A stretch of DNA of 40,241 nucleotides, taken from positions 1 through 40,241 of the forward strand of contig NZ_PYCN01000042.1 in assembly GCF_003062295.1 (NCBI RefSeq), read 5' to 3'. Below, piece by piece: positions 16,879 to 24,797 of this stretch. The notes below the pieces were generated by a model that worked only from the letters and a program-made list of their open reading frames with translations, was not told where the DNA came from and searched no databases. This stretch comes from Bradyrhizobium algeriense. Lineage in GTDB: Bacteria; Pseudomonadota; Alphaproteobacteria; Rhizobiales; Xanthobacteraceae. The translations under genes were made by a program, and so were the position numbers. Positions within the stretch are counted from its first letter, which is position 1. The number at the start of each line of letters is the position of its first letter.

Positions 16879-17387
16879 ATGAGTTCATTTTTTCGGCGGC
16901 AGCTTGCCGACTATGTTGAGTATCATCGCGCCCCTTGGAATTGCGCCATGCATGTCTTCGGTATCGTGTTCCTGTTCCTGGCTGCCGTTCTTCCGCTCAG
17001 CCAATGGTCCATCGCCGCGTTCGGGATCCAAACCAGTGTGGCGGCCATCGCTACCATACCGGTGCTCATCTATTTGACTTCGCGCTTGGAGCCGCGATCC
17101 TTGGGGCTGCGATCGTATTGCTTTCAGCCGCCGCCATTTTCGTGGTTCAGGCAAATACTGTCGGAATGTGGTCGCTTACCGCTATCCTGATTGTGATTGG
17201 CAGTGCATCGCAGGTTATTGGGCACCAGGTGTTCGAACGTCGCCGACCGGCACTGGTCGACAATCCGATCCATCTGTTGCTCGGACCGATGTTTTTAATG
17301 GCGAAATTGTTTATCGTGCTCGGATTTCGGCGCGATCTGGCCGTCATCATCGACGAGCGTCCGCAAGGCCCTTTGAGTTCGTCGTGA
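16879..17387 (+). pseudogene. Mpo1-like (DUF962) membrane protein, frameshifted
   Basis: From ATG 16879: MSSFFRRQLADYVEYHRAPW and NCAMHVFGIVFLFLAAVLPL. Near 17070 the frame shifts by one base to DFALGAAILGAAIVLLSAAA and QVIGHQVFERRRPALVDNPI, ending at 17387. The conserved His residues of the family (YHRAPWN, MHVFG, IGHQVFE) and four hydrophobic helices are all present across the two frames. Yeast Mpo1 is an Fe-dependent dioxygenase acting on 2-hydroxy fatty acids; bacterial members are little studied. A single indel near 17070 is the only visible damage. Confidence 0.75.
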
Positions 17388-17394
17388 ACCGATA

Positions 17395-17690
17395 TGCGCG
17401 ACGTTGCCGAAGGTCTCATCGCTGCCGTGGGGCGCGGACGGGCTGGACATCGCTCATGCTCGGTGGCGAAGCGATCCCGCTGAAACAGATTCTCGAACTC
17501 ATGGCGGCGATCAGAGGCCGTCCCGCTCGGCGGCTTGAGGTGGCCGGCCGAGTTGCCGAGATTGGCGCTGCAGTGCTGGAATTTATCGCCGATCACGTGA
17601 CGCGCCGATCTCAGTCCGATAAGGCCGAAGGCGTTCGTATCACATTGCGTGCGGAGGCTATCGAGCAGAAAGGCGCAGGCCGATGCGCGC
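17395..17690 (+). pseudogene. HpnA-like NAD-dependent epimerase, C-terminal relic
   Basis: The frame MRDVAEGLIAAVGRGRAG shifts to SLMLGGEAIPLKQILELMAA. Together these resemble the late part of hopanoid-associated sugar epimerases (DVxDVAEG, then LGGE-x3-L-x2-IL). The Rossmann NAD-binding N-terminus is absent. It immediately follows the Mpo1-like relic, so a lipid/hopanoid-related cluster may once have stood here. The call rests on about 60 residues. Confidence 0.5.
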
Positions 17691-17751
17691 ATTTCTCCAC
17701 CGCAGAATGCTGTGCTGTGCTAGTTGGGCACCTCGCAGGGGGGAATAGGAC

Positions 17752-17945
17752 ACCTATCAGACGCCTGCAACAGCATCGCCCGCAGCAGCTTCTCCGGCGG
17801 GATCAACGACCGCCCAATCGGCGAATAGAGCGACGCAAGCTCGCGCTATAGCGCCGACAGCGCCTCGCTCCCGATGGATGATCGCAGCGCGTGATCACGC
17901 CGCACCCGCGCCTCCAGGTCAACGTAGCTGAACAGCTCGCCAGTT
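17752..17945 (-). pseudogene. IS5-type transposase N-terminal fragment
   Basis: The minus strand reads ELFSYVDLEARVRRDHALRS, then an in-frame TAG, then RELASLYSPIGRSLIPPEKL and LLRAMLLQA. This is the N-terminus of IS5-family transposases. It ends abruptly, with no catalytic domain. Confidence 0.75.
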
Positions 17946-18353
17946 GATTGTCGCCGCCGCGCACGCACGATCTCCGTATCTCATCGGAGGCAATGAATCC
18001 CGCTCGCCGGTAGGCGGCGAGCGCCTTTTTCAAAGCCTGCTAGACTGGTACCTCAACACAGAAGTCTTGACTGGTCGGTTTGGCATTTCCAAGAGGGATA
18101 GCTGCTCAGGAGCGACCAGCATTTCGTTGCTGCGCGGCGAGCCGGGCTGCCGCGTCATGAGACCCGCTCGTTTCAGGGGCAAGACCATCTGGTGGACCGA
18201 AAGTGGGACCCCGAAGTGCCGTTGAATTCCAAATGTACGCGCGTGTAGAGCCCCGACAGCCTTCAGCGAGCTTTGCTCCTCGCGCCCGTCAAGAATGGGG
18301 AGCGGAGGAAACTTCGCTCCTTTCCCTCTCGGTGGAACTACGCGCTCTGCAGC
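17946..18353. other. About 400 bp without a recognisable gene
   Basis: This lies between the IS5 fragment and the nifO-like gene. Only short frames without motifs are present; probably mobile-element debris. Confidence 0.35.
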
Positions 18354-18767
18354 TCACCCGCTCGAGCAGTGTCCCCCGGTTTCCTCGCGCGAGCATCGCT
18401 CGACATCATCTTGCATGCTCCGCCCAACCAGCGACAGCACGGGCCCATGATCGAACCCGGCGCATCTTGCGCCATCGGCGTTGATCAGCGGGCGCCTTAT
18501 CAGGAGCGGATCACTCAGCATCAGCGCGAGTGCGCTCGCCGCGTCGCTTGTTTCGGGATTAATTTCGCCTGACTTAATACGCCGCGCGGCGCGGTTGAAC
18601 CAGGATGCGACCGGCGTATTGCCGAAGAAGCGTCGCAGTTCCTCCGCACGCCACGGTTCCTTCAAGATATCCTTGGCAATCACGTGGTGGCCCGCGGCCT
18701 TCAGCGCCTGCATCTGGCGCGCGTTGGTGGCGCAGCCGGGTTTGTGATAGAAAATGATCGTCGTCAT
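18354..18767 (-). CDS. Nitrogenase-associated ArsC/Spx-family protein (NifO-like)
   Basis: A 137-aa protein, MTTIIFYHKPGCATNARQMQ, with a single thioredoxin-fold Cys (residue 12) followed by VIAKDILKEPWRAEELRRFF and PLLIRRPLINADGARCAGFD. This is the layout of ArsC/Spx-type nitrogenase-associated proteins. Some family members (NifO) affect how molybdenum is shared between nitrogenase and nitrate reductase; the reaction is not established. The gene is open and full length. It lies 9 nt downstream of the broken receiver gene on the same strand, divergent from nifH, so it probably shares the promoter near 19260-19274 and the NifA boxes of the nifH region. Confidence 0.8.
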   Translation of the reverse strand: MTTIIFYHKPGCATNARQMQALKAAGHHVIAKDILKEPWRAEELRRFFGNTPVASWFNRAARRIKSGEINPETSDAASALALMLSDPLLIRRPLINADGARCAGFDHGPVLSLVGRSMQDDVERCSREETGGHCSSG

Positions 18768-18776
18768 GGCGCGGGC

Positions 18777-19209
18777 CTATTTGAGCACACTGAGCTGCAC
18801 GACCGGCGTGACGCCGCCGCGTTCGAGAATGGTATCGGCCTTCTTGCGAATGGTTTCCAAGGTCAGCGGCTTGACCAGAACGCCGTGTGCGCCGCCCTTG
18901 ACGGCTTCGACCGCGTCGGCCTCGTCGGATTTGTCGCGATGATCAGGATCTGAGCGTCGGGAAAATGGGCCGCCAATTCGCCGATCACGCCGGCCCCTCT
19001 TGCTTAAAATAAGAGGCTCCGAGCAACACCACATGCGGTTTTAACCAATCGATGTCCCTGGCAAAGGCCTCTTCTGGCGTTGCAAGCTCATGCGTCTCGA
19101 TCTCATCATGCAGCATGAATTGCAATGCCGCGCGGGTGATCTCGTTATCGTCGACCACGAACACCCGTCGCAGGTCCACTGCTTTCGACGTTTCTACACC
19201 AATCTGCAC
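18777..19209 (-). pseudogene. Atypical response-regulator receiver protein, frameshifted
   Basis: From GTG 19209 behind AGGAGAG: VQIGVETSKAVDLRRVFVVD and DNEITRAALQFMLHDEIETH, a receiver-domain start with the VVDDN acidic pocket. At the expected phosphoacceptor the sequence is VVLLGASYFK, with Gly in place of Asp, so it looks like a pseudo-receiver. The frame breaks near 18995 and again near 18940; the C-terminal part AVKGGAHGVLVKPLTLETIR contains the conserved KP. It ends PVVQLSVLK. No output domain is present. It lies upstream of the nifO-like gene in a probable operon divergent from nifH. Confidence 0.7.
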
Positions 19210-19259
19210 TGTTGCTCTCCTGAAAATCCGCTCCGACAAAGCGGCTTGCAAGAGCGTTA

Positions 19260-19274
19260 GCAATTTCTGTTCCG
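19260..19274 (-). promoter_or_regulatory. Possible -24/-12 promoter for the receiver-nifO operon
   Basis: The minus strand reads CGGAACAGAAATTGC. GG/GC spacing and TTGC are right, but CAC is not kept. It lies 51 nt from the GTG start and could use the NifA boxes at 19340-19384. Confidence 0.4.
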
Positions 19275-19339
19275 TGCATGAATGCATTGAAATGGCTCGC
19301 GCTAAGCCGGCGTTTTCCCGTTTTGATGCTAGCGATCCT

Positions 19340-19355
19340 TGTCCGGCTTCTGACA
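19340..19355. promoter_or_regulatory. NifA upstream activator site 1 (nifH)
   Basis: TGTCCGGCTTCTGACA is a perfect TGT-N10-ACA. It lies 29 bp from the second site. Confidence 0.8.
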
Positions 19356-19368
19356 GCGGCACGAATCC

Positions 19369-19384
19369 TGTCACGTTCAAAACA
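19369..19384. promoter_or_regulatory. NifA upstream activator site 2 (nifH)
   Basis: TGTCACGTTCAAAACA is a perfect TGT-N10-ACA, 69 bp before the nifH -24/-12 promoter. Confidence 0.8.
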
Positions 19385-19453
19385 CCTGGTTTCATCCACC
19401 GGCTCCCGAATTTTTCAAAGTGTAATCAGAAACTTAGAGAGCGTGGACAGGGT

Positions 19454-19468
19454 TGGCACGGCGGTTGC
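19454..19468 (+). promoter_or_regulatory. sigma54 -24/-12 promoter of nifH
   Basis: TGGCACGGCGGTTGC matches the consensus TGGCAC-N5-TTGC exactly. The start codon is about 160 nt downstream, leaving a long leader. Confidence 0.92.
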
Positions 19469-19631
19469 TATCAGGATGCAGCAACACTGACTGAGGGCTG
19501 AGTGCACGCAGACGCGCAAGACGAGCGCTGCTCTCCTTCCCTTGAACCCGTGTGCCTCGTTTCTGAGCGAGAAACAAGCTCGCGCGCGAGGCAGCGCGCA
19601 ATCTTTGGCAAATTGGTTGATGGAGAGCAAC

Positions 19632-20516
19632 ATGGCTTCACTGAGACAAATCGCGTTCTACGGCAAGGGCGGTATCGGCAAGTCGACCACCTCGCAGAAC
19701 ACGTTGGCGGCGCTGGCCGAGATGGGCCACAAGATCCTGATCGTGGGCTGCGATCCCAAGGCGGACTCGACCCGCCTGATTCTGCACGCCAAGGCGCAGG
19801 ACACGATTTTGAGCTTGGCGGCGAATGCCGGCAGCGTCGAGGACCTGGAACTCGAGGACGTGATGAAGATCGGCTATCAGGACATCCGCTGCGTCGAGTC
19901 GGGTGGTCCGGAGCCGGGCGTCGGCTGCGCCGGCCGCGGCGTCATCACCTCGATCAACTTCCTGGAAGAGAACGGCGCCTATGAGAACATCGACTACGTC
20001 TCCTACGATGTGCTCGGCGACGTCGTCTGCGGCGGTTTTGCGATGCCGATCCGCGAGAATAAGGCGCAGGAGATCTACATCGTTATGTCTGGCGAGATGA
20101 TGGCAATGTATGCCGCCAACAACATTTCCAAGGGCATTCTGAAATATGCCAACTCTGGCGGCGTGCGGCTCGGCGGCCTGATCTGTAACGAGCGGCAGAC
20201 CGACAAGGAACTGGAACTGGCGGAGGCGATGGCCAAGAAGCTCGGCACCCAGCTGATCTATTTCGTGCCGCGCGACAACGTCGTGCAGCATGCGGAGCTG
20301 CGCCGCATGACCGTGCTGGAGTATGCGCCGAAATCCCAGCAGGCCGATCACTATCGCAATCTCGCGACCAAGATCCACAACAATGGCGGCAAGGGCATCA
20401 TCCCGACCCCGATCTCCATGGATGAGCTCGAGGACATGCTGATGGAGCACGGCATCATGGAGGCGGTTGACGAGACCATCATCGGCAAGACCGCAGCCGA
20501 ACTCGCAGCCGGGTAA
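19632..20516 (+). CDS. nifH: Nitrogenase iron protein (dinitrogenase reductase)
   Basis: The full-length 294-aa NifH starts at ATG 19632 (MASLRQIAFYGKGGIGKSTT) after a GGAGAG site; an upstream in-frame ATG at 19542 is ignored because it adds non-family residues. P-loop GKGGIGKST is at residues 11-19. The [4Fe-4S] ligands Cys99 and Cys133 bridge the dimer, and Arg102 lies at the ADP-ribosylation position. The homodimer hydrolyses MgATP and passes electrons to the MoFe protein. It is undamaged. The gene stands alone from nifDK, which is usual in Bradyrhizobium-type islands. Expression is expected from the sigma54 promoter with two NifA boxes upstream, under microaerobic symbiotic conditions. 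Confidence 0.98.
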   Translation: MASLRQIAFYGKGGIGKSTTSQNTLAALAEMGHKILIVGCDPKADSTRLILHAKAQDTILSLAANAGSVEDLELEDVMKIGYQDIRCVESGGPEPGVGCAGRGVITSINFLEENGAYENIDYVSYDVLGDVVCGGFAMPIRENKAQEIYIVMSGEMMAMYAANNISKGILKYANSGGVRLGGLICNERQTDKELELAEAMAKKLGTQLIYFVPRDNVVQHAELRRMTVLEYAPKSQQADHYRNLATKIHNNGGKGIIPTPISMDELEDMLMEHGIMEAVDETIIGKTAAELAAG

Positions 20517-20644
20517 AGGACACACCGACGGAGGCCGGCCTTCCCAATGCTCAGTAAGGAGGTCGGCGTTCCGGCGAAAAATGTCGTGACGAGCATCACG
20601 ATGCAGCGAAGCATACTTGATCACTGTGGAAAGATCGGCAACCC

Positions 20645-21361
20645 ATGTTCGAAGCGCAATTGTTTCCGCTTATGGCTGCCAGAGCGACTGAAGCGAACGG
20701 TGAGCGGCATAGGGGAATTGCGACCTACCGCCTGCTCACTGGGGCGGACCCCGTAGATGCCGACATAACCAGTGACAGCAATTTCGATCGCCACGTGCTG
20801 GCGTCTATTCTAGCGGCCGCCACGATGGATGGTGGTCTGGTTTCCGAGAAGGTCGGTCTGTCCAGCCATGAGCTGGCCGCGTTGCTGGAGCAGTACTTCC
20901 CGTCGATCCGGATAGACGCGGAGGAGTTGCTCTTGCGTTTCAAGCGCAATGAGAGCGACGAGGCCGCAATGTTGCGTGATCTCCTGCTCGCGCAACGCTC
21001 GACCGAAGGGGACATCGGCAACTGGTTAGCTGGGATGATCGCGCGTCGCGCGATCGAGCCAAATCACTTGTGGGAAGATCTCGGATTGCGCGGTCGTGGC
21101 GAACTATCCCGGCTGCTAGGCCGCCATTTCGCGCCGCTGGCCGCGCGCAATACCAATAATATGCGCTGGAAGCGCTTCTTCTATCGCACGCTGTGCGAGG
21201 ACGACGGCCTTGTCATGTGCACGACGCCGGTGTGCACGCAATGCAACGACTTCAACCTCTGCTTCGGCGATGAAAGCGGCGAGAGCCGCATGGCCGAGCG
21301 CCGGCGGGAGGTTCTGCTGCAGGCGGCTGTCCCGGTTGCGGCCGGCACCTGGCCAATGTGA
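20645..21361 (+). CDS. nifQ: NifQ, molybdenum donor for FeMo-cofactor synthesis
   Basis: The 238-aa protein ends with the diagnostic Cys motif C-X4-C-X2-C-X5-C (residues 192, 197, 200, 206 in MCTTPVCTQCNDFNLCFG). In the family this holds an Fe-S or Mo-Fe-S cluster that supplies molybdenum to the NifEN/NifH cofactor machinery. The helical N-terminal half (for example DRHVLASILAAATMDGGLVS) is typical. It is intact and lies 128 nt downstream of nifH on the same strand with no obvious own promoter, so it is probably read from the nifH promoter. The upstream Shine-Dalgarno is weak. The next gene (irr-like) begins 10 nt after its stop. Confidence 0.92.
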   Translation: MFEAQLFPLMAARATEANGERHRGIATYRLLTGADPVDADITSDSNFDRHVLASILAAATMDGGLVSEKVGLSSHELAALLEQYFPSIRIDAEELLLRFKRNESDEAAMLRDLLLAQRSTEGDIGNWLAGMIARRAIEPNHLWEDLGLRGRGELSRLLGRHFAPLAARNTNNMRWKRFFYRTLCEDDGLVMCTTPVCTQCNDFNLCFGDESGESRMAERRREVLLQAAVPVAAGTWPM

Positions 21362-21371
21362 GCGACTTCGG

Positions 21372-21877
21372 ATGGATCGTCCGTTGGCCAGACTTCCGGA
21401 CGCCGGGGATCGCGCGGACTTCGACGAGGTGCAGGTGGAACCGGCCTCCGCCCCTCTCAGCGGGCAATGTCCCGACGCCGGCTGGAAGGATGTGTTGCTC
21501 AAGGCCGGGCTGCGACCGACGCGCCGGCGCCTGATCTTAAGCGAGCTGTTGTTTGCCAGAGGCGCCCAGCATGTCACCGCAGAGATGCTATTTGCCGAGG
21601 CGCGCGAGACCGGTTTCCGATCTCATCGTCTACCGTCTACAACACTTTGAACCAGTTCACCCAAGCCGGCCTGTTGCGTCGGATTTGTCTTGATGGCTCG
21701 CGATCGTTGTACGACACCAACACCTCGCCGCATCCGCATTATTATCTGCACGGCGAGGATATCCTGCTCGATATTCCCGATGCGGATCTCCTGCTTGTGA
21801 ATGTGCCCGAGCCGCTGCCAGACCACGAAGTCTCCTGCGTCGATCTGATCATCCATCTGAGCCGCAAGCGGAGTTGA
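21372..21877 (+). pseudogene. Fur-family Irr-like regulator, one-base frameshift
   Basis: From ATG 21372 (MDRPLARLPDAGDRADFDEV) the winged-helix domain begins WKDVLLKAGLRPTRRRLILS and HVTAEMLFAEARETGF. At about 21622 the frame changes, consistent with loss of one C in GGTTTCCGATC. The second frame restores ISSSTVYNTLNQFTQAGLLR and SPHPHYYLHGEDILLDIPDA to the end. That is a complete Irr/Fur-type layout across two frames. In Irr, His residues in the HHH region bind haem; here the region is HPHYY, so haem control may differ. Irr proteins tie gene expression to iron and haem status, a plausible role in a nif operon. A sequencing error cannot be excluded. Confidence 0.8.
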
Positions 21878-21925
21878 TGCCATCCCATCGCGCCATGACG
21901 TAAGCGGACGCGTCGACTTCGCCAC

Positions 21926-21941
21926 TGTCGCGTTTGCGACA
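21926..21941. promoter_or_regulatory. NifA upstream activator site (nifV)
   Basis: TGTCGCGTTTGCGACA is a perfect TGT-N10-ACA and nearly a full palindrome, 57 bp before the -24/-12 site. Confidence 0.8.
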
Positions 21942-21998
21942 ATCCGGCTGGTGCCGAAAAATGTGCGCTTGTCCAACGGCTTGTGGCGGGTGCCGGCG

Positions 21999-22013
21999 TG
22001 GCATGCACATTGC
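21999..22013 (+). promoter_or_regulatory. sigma54 -24/-12 promoter of nifV
   Basis: TGGCATGCACATTGC, one mismatch to TGGCAC-N5-TTGC, ends 38 nt before the nifV ATG. Confidence 0.85.
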
Positions 22014-22051
22014 TCAAGCCTTGCTTTGCCAAAGCCAACAAGGAGCCTCCC

Positions 22052-23239
22052 ATGATCGCCGCCGCCTCTGCCAAACAGTCATGGTCCGAGACGGCATGGG
22101 GAAGTCCGATCGTGCTCAACGACACGACGCTGCGCGACGGCGAACAAGCGCCTGGCGTTGCCTTCACCACCGACGAAAAGGTGGCGATCGCGCAAGCGCT
22201 GGCGCGGGCCGGAGTCACCAAGATCGAAGCGGGGACGCCCGCGATGGGCAGTGAGGAGATCGCCGCCAGCCGCGCCATCGTTGATGCCGGTCTCCCGCTC
22301 ACCACCATCGGCTGGTGCCGGATGCGTGAAGCCGATGTCGATGCGGCAATCGAGGCCAAGGTGCCGATGGTCAATGTCTCGATTTCGGCTTCTGGCGTCC
22401 AGATTGCCGCCAAGCTTGGCGATAACCGCGAACTAGCGCTGGAGCAGGTGAGGCGGGTGGTCAGTTATGCGCGCGAGCGTAGGCTTGAGGTTGCCGTCGG
22501 CGGCGAGGACTCCTCCCGCGCTGACGTCGATTTTCTCATCAAGCTGATCGCCACCGCAAAAGCCGCCGGCGCAAAGCGCTTTCGTATTGCCGATACGCTC
22601 AGTGTGCTCGATCCGGACTCCACCTATGCGCTGATGGCTCATTTGCGCGCGACCACCGATCTCGAGCTCGAATTTCACGGCCATGACGATCTCGGGCTTG
22701 CAACCGCCAATACGCTCGCCGCTATCAAGGGTGGCGCGAGCCACGCCTCGGTGACCGTCATTGGGCTCGGCGAGCGGGCGGGCAATGCGCCGCTGGAAGA
22801 AGTCGCGGTCGCGCTCAAACAGCTCTACGGGCGTGACACCGGCATCGTGCTGCCGGAACTCGAGAATGTCGCCGCGTTGGTGGCAGCCGCGGCTGCACGC
22901 ACGATTCCTCTGAACAAGGCGATCGTCGATGAGCATGTATTCACCCACGAATCCGGCATTCATGTCGATGGCCTAATGAAGGATCAACGCACGTATCAGT
23001 CGCTCGACCCCAATTTGCTCGGTCGATCCAACCGTATTGTGATCGGCAAGCATTCCGGGCTGTCGTCGATCACCACCCTACTTGACGAATTGCAGCTCGC
23101 CGCCAGCGCCGAGGACGCAAGACAGATCCTGTCGCGGGTGCGGAAACATGCCATCGAGCACAAGCGGCCGGTAGCGTGCGAGACGGTGGTGGCGATCTGG
23201 CGCGACGTCTGCGAGCGCTCGTTGACCAATGGTGCGTGA
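22052..23239 (+). CDS. nifV: Homocitrate synthase
   Basis: A 395-aa protein from ATG 22052 with an AAGGAGC site 7 nt upstream; an earlier in-frame ATG (21983) overlaps the promoter and is rejected. Motifs: NDTTLRDGEQAPG (residues 23-35, metal and substrate binding), the HGHDDLGLATAN metal-binding box (His209 and His211), and a Ser/Gly-rich loop. It condenses acetyl-CoA with 2-oxoglutarate to homocitrate, the organic ligand of FeMo-cofactor. The gene is intact. It has its own NifA/sigma54 promoter and is followed by nifW 191 nt downstream. Many rhizobia lack nifV and rely on plant homocitrate, so its presence suggests less host dependence for the cofactor. Confidence 0.95.
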   Translation: MIAAASAKQSWSETAWGSPIVLNDTTLRDGEQAPGVAFTTDEKVAIAQALARAGVTKIEAGTPAMGSEEIAASRAIVDAGLPLTTIGWCRMREADVDAAIEAKVPMVNVSISASGVQIAAKLGDNRELALEQVRRVVSYARERRLEVAVGGEDSSRADVDFLIKLIATAKAAGAKRFRIADTLSVLDPDSTYALMAHLRATTDLELEFHGHDDLGLATANTLAAIKGGASHASVTVIGLGERAGNAPLEEVAVALKQLYGRDTGIVLPELENVAALVAAAAARTIPLNKAIVDEHVFTHESGIHVDGLMKDQRTYQSLDPNLLGRSNRIVIGKHSGLSSITTLLDELQLAASAEDARQILSRVRKHAIEHKRPVACETVVAIWRDVCERSLTNGA

Positions 23240-23430
23240 GGCGGCCATGGTCGGCATCATTACCGCCGAAACCGCCGGCGTGCCGCGCAAGCCCTCGCTG
23301 ATCCGCGAAGACATAGGCCATGGAGGCGATATGCAGCGCCGCCTACGCGAAGCAGCGTCGCAAGGAGATGACCAGCCGGAGCCGGGTTCCGACCACAGGC
23401 CGGTCGACCTAACCCAAAGGAGATTTTTCG

Positions 23431-23772
23431 ATGAGCAACACACAGGCGGCAGTCGGCATCCTGGATCGACTCAACAAGGCCTCCTCGGCCGAAGATTTTT
23501 TTGCGCTGCTTGGCGTCGATTACGACCCCAAGATCGTCAACGTCGCGCGCCTGCATATCTTAAAGCGCATGGGACAATATCTCGCCAAGGAAGTATTCGA
23601 AGATGGCGCGGAGGCCGAGGTCACGGCGCGGTGCAAGGCGGTGCTGGAGCAGGCCTATGCCGACTTCGTGGTGTCCTCGCCGATGGACCAGCGGGTGTTC
23701 AAGGTCTTGAAGGATGCGGTCGCGGAGCCCAAGAAACCGGCGGCCTTCGTGCCGTTGAGCTCGCTGAAATAG
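23431..23772 (+). CDS. nifW: NifW, nitrogenase stabilising/protective protein
   Basis: A 113-aa protein, MSNTQAAVGILDRLNKASSA, then EDFFALLGVDYDPKIVNVAR and ILKRMGQYL, the characteristic NifW sequence. The family is thought to bind apo- or MoFe protein during assembly or protect it from oxygen. It has a good AAAGGAG site at 23418-23424 and is intact. The 191 nt after nifV hold no recognisable gene, so it is probably co-transcribed with nifV. Confidence 0.95.
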   Translation: MSNTQAAVGILDRLNKASSAEDFFALLGVDYDPKIVNVARLHILKRMGQYLAKEVFEDGAEAEVTARCKAVLEQAYADFVVSSPMDQRVFKVLKDAVAEPKKPAAFVPLSSLK

Positions 23773-23878
23773 CCTCATACATCAGTTCAGATCTGCCTCA
23801 AGCCATGTCGGCGCGGCGCGTTGTGCCATCTTCCTCTTCATGCAGATCAACTCTGTACAGCAATGCGCGAAGCGGCGC

Positions 23879-23894
23879 TGTCGCATTCGCGACG
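23879..23894. promoter_or_regulatory. NifA-box-like site (fix operon)
   Basis: TGTCGCATTCGCGACG is TGT-N10-ACG, one base off the consensus, 91 bp before the -24/-12 site. It resembles the nifV site closely. Confidence 0.55.
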
Positions 23895-23984
23895 TATGTC
23901 GGAATTGTATTGTCGGCGACGTTAACGGCCAGTCTTTATTTTCTCAAGTCATTGAATGGACGTCTAATTTTTGATGGCCCCAAC

Positions 23985-23999
23985 TGGTACGGCACTTGC
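23985..23999 (+). promoter_or_regulatory. sigma54 -24/-12 promoter of fixA(broken)BCX
   Basis: TGGTACGGCACTTGC has the GG/GC spacing and TTGC; one mismatch (TGGTAC for TGGCAC). Confidence 0.75.
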
Positions 24000-24237
24000 T
24001 GTTCTCTGGCCAAGTCCGTCATTGGTGCCGACTACACAGAATTGTTGCCCTCCGAGATGAGATTTGGAGCAAGACCAATCATGTTGCCGTTACTGCTCGC
24101 CGCTCGCGCCGGCATCATCTTATGGGTCACGCTCGCGTTAATGCCGTTCGAAGTTGTCTTTGACGCCATTGACGCTGGGATTGACCGTGAGATGGCCGCC
24201 AATGGATAACTCGCGTTCCGCTACTTCTGGAGAAGGC

Positions 24238-24782
24238 ATGCACAGTATCGTTTGCACCAAGCAGGTTCCCGATTCCGCGCAGATTCGCGGTCTAACCCGT
24301 GACCAACGCCATGGTGCGTCAGGGGGGCGAGCATCATCAACCGATACGCCTTGTTCGCGCTCGAGGCCGCGCTCCAATCGCGTGACAAGTTCGGCGGCGA
24401 GATCGCCGCGCTCACCACGATGGACGCGGAGCGCCGTGCCGAACGCGGCGTGCAGATGTTGCGCACAAAGCTGCCCTGCCTGGTCAGCCATGGCGGAAGC
24501 AACCAGCCAGATTTGCCGCGCCGTGATGACCGCCGCCCTGCGCGCGGCGCTAGGGCCGGTTGTAAAATGGAGCGCGCAGGAGGCCGGCGTCGAGGAGTCT
24601 CGAAATGCGTCGTGCCCGGCTCGCCGACCATCGTCAAGCGCGCCTTTGCGCCGTCGCCACGCGCCGAGAGGGCGGGGCGGGTGGAAGCCGCCAAGCAGCC
24701 GACGGAGGTGCTGATGAAAGCCATCTTGAAGGGTCAACCCAAGCTAGAGACCGATCTTGTGGCGCAGGCGCGCAGGTTCTGA
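24238..24782 (+). pseudogene. fixA: fixA (electron-transfer flavoprotein beta), broken
   Basis: The ATG at 24238 follows GGAGAAGG and encodes MHSIVCTKQVPDSAQIRG, the classic FixA start. Later pieces appear in other frames: LFALEAALQSRDKFGGEIAA, GVQMLRTKLPCLV, then AVMTAALRAALGPVVKWSAQ and PTEVLMKAILKGQPKLETDL to a TGA at 24780-24782. FixA is normally about 280 aa; 545 nt leaves room for only 180, so roughly 300 nt of the middle (nucleotide-binding part) are deleted, with several frame changes as well. FixA pairs with FixB in the FixABCX electron-bifurcating complex. The gene is 15 nt ahead of the intact fixB. A functional fixA elsewhere in the genome is required if the complex works. Confidence 0.9.
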
Positions 24783-24797
24783 GGGGAATTCAACGCT

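Larger units (their letters stand above)
23773..24237. other. Leader and promoter region of the fix operon
   Basis: The stretch has no recognised gene, although a long frame continues through it. It carries a NifA-like site and a -24/-12 promoter (listed separately). About 240 nt of leader lie between promoter and the fixA relic. Confidence 0.5.

Noticed and set aside
19638..20624. 328-aa open frame on the minus strand opposite nifH
   Set aside because: His/Asp/Arg-rich shadow of the nifH codons with no family features; nifH itself is certain.
23229..24209. 326-aa plus-strand frame spanning nifW and the fix promoter
   Set aside because: It overlaps nifW in another frame and runs through the promoter region; no family motif is visible.
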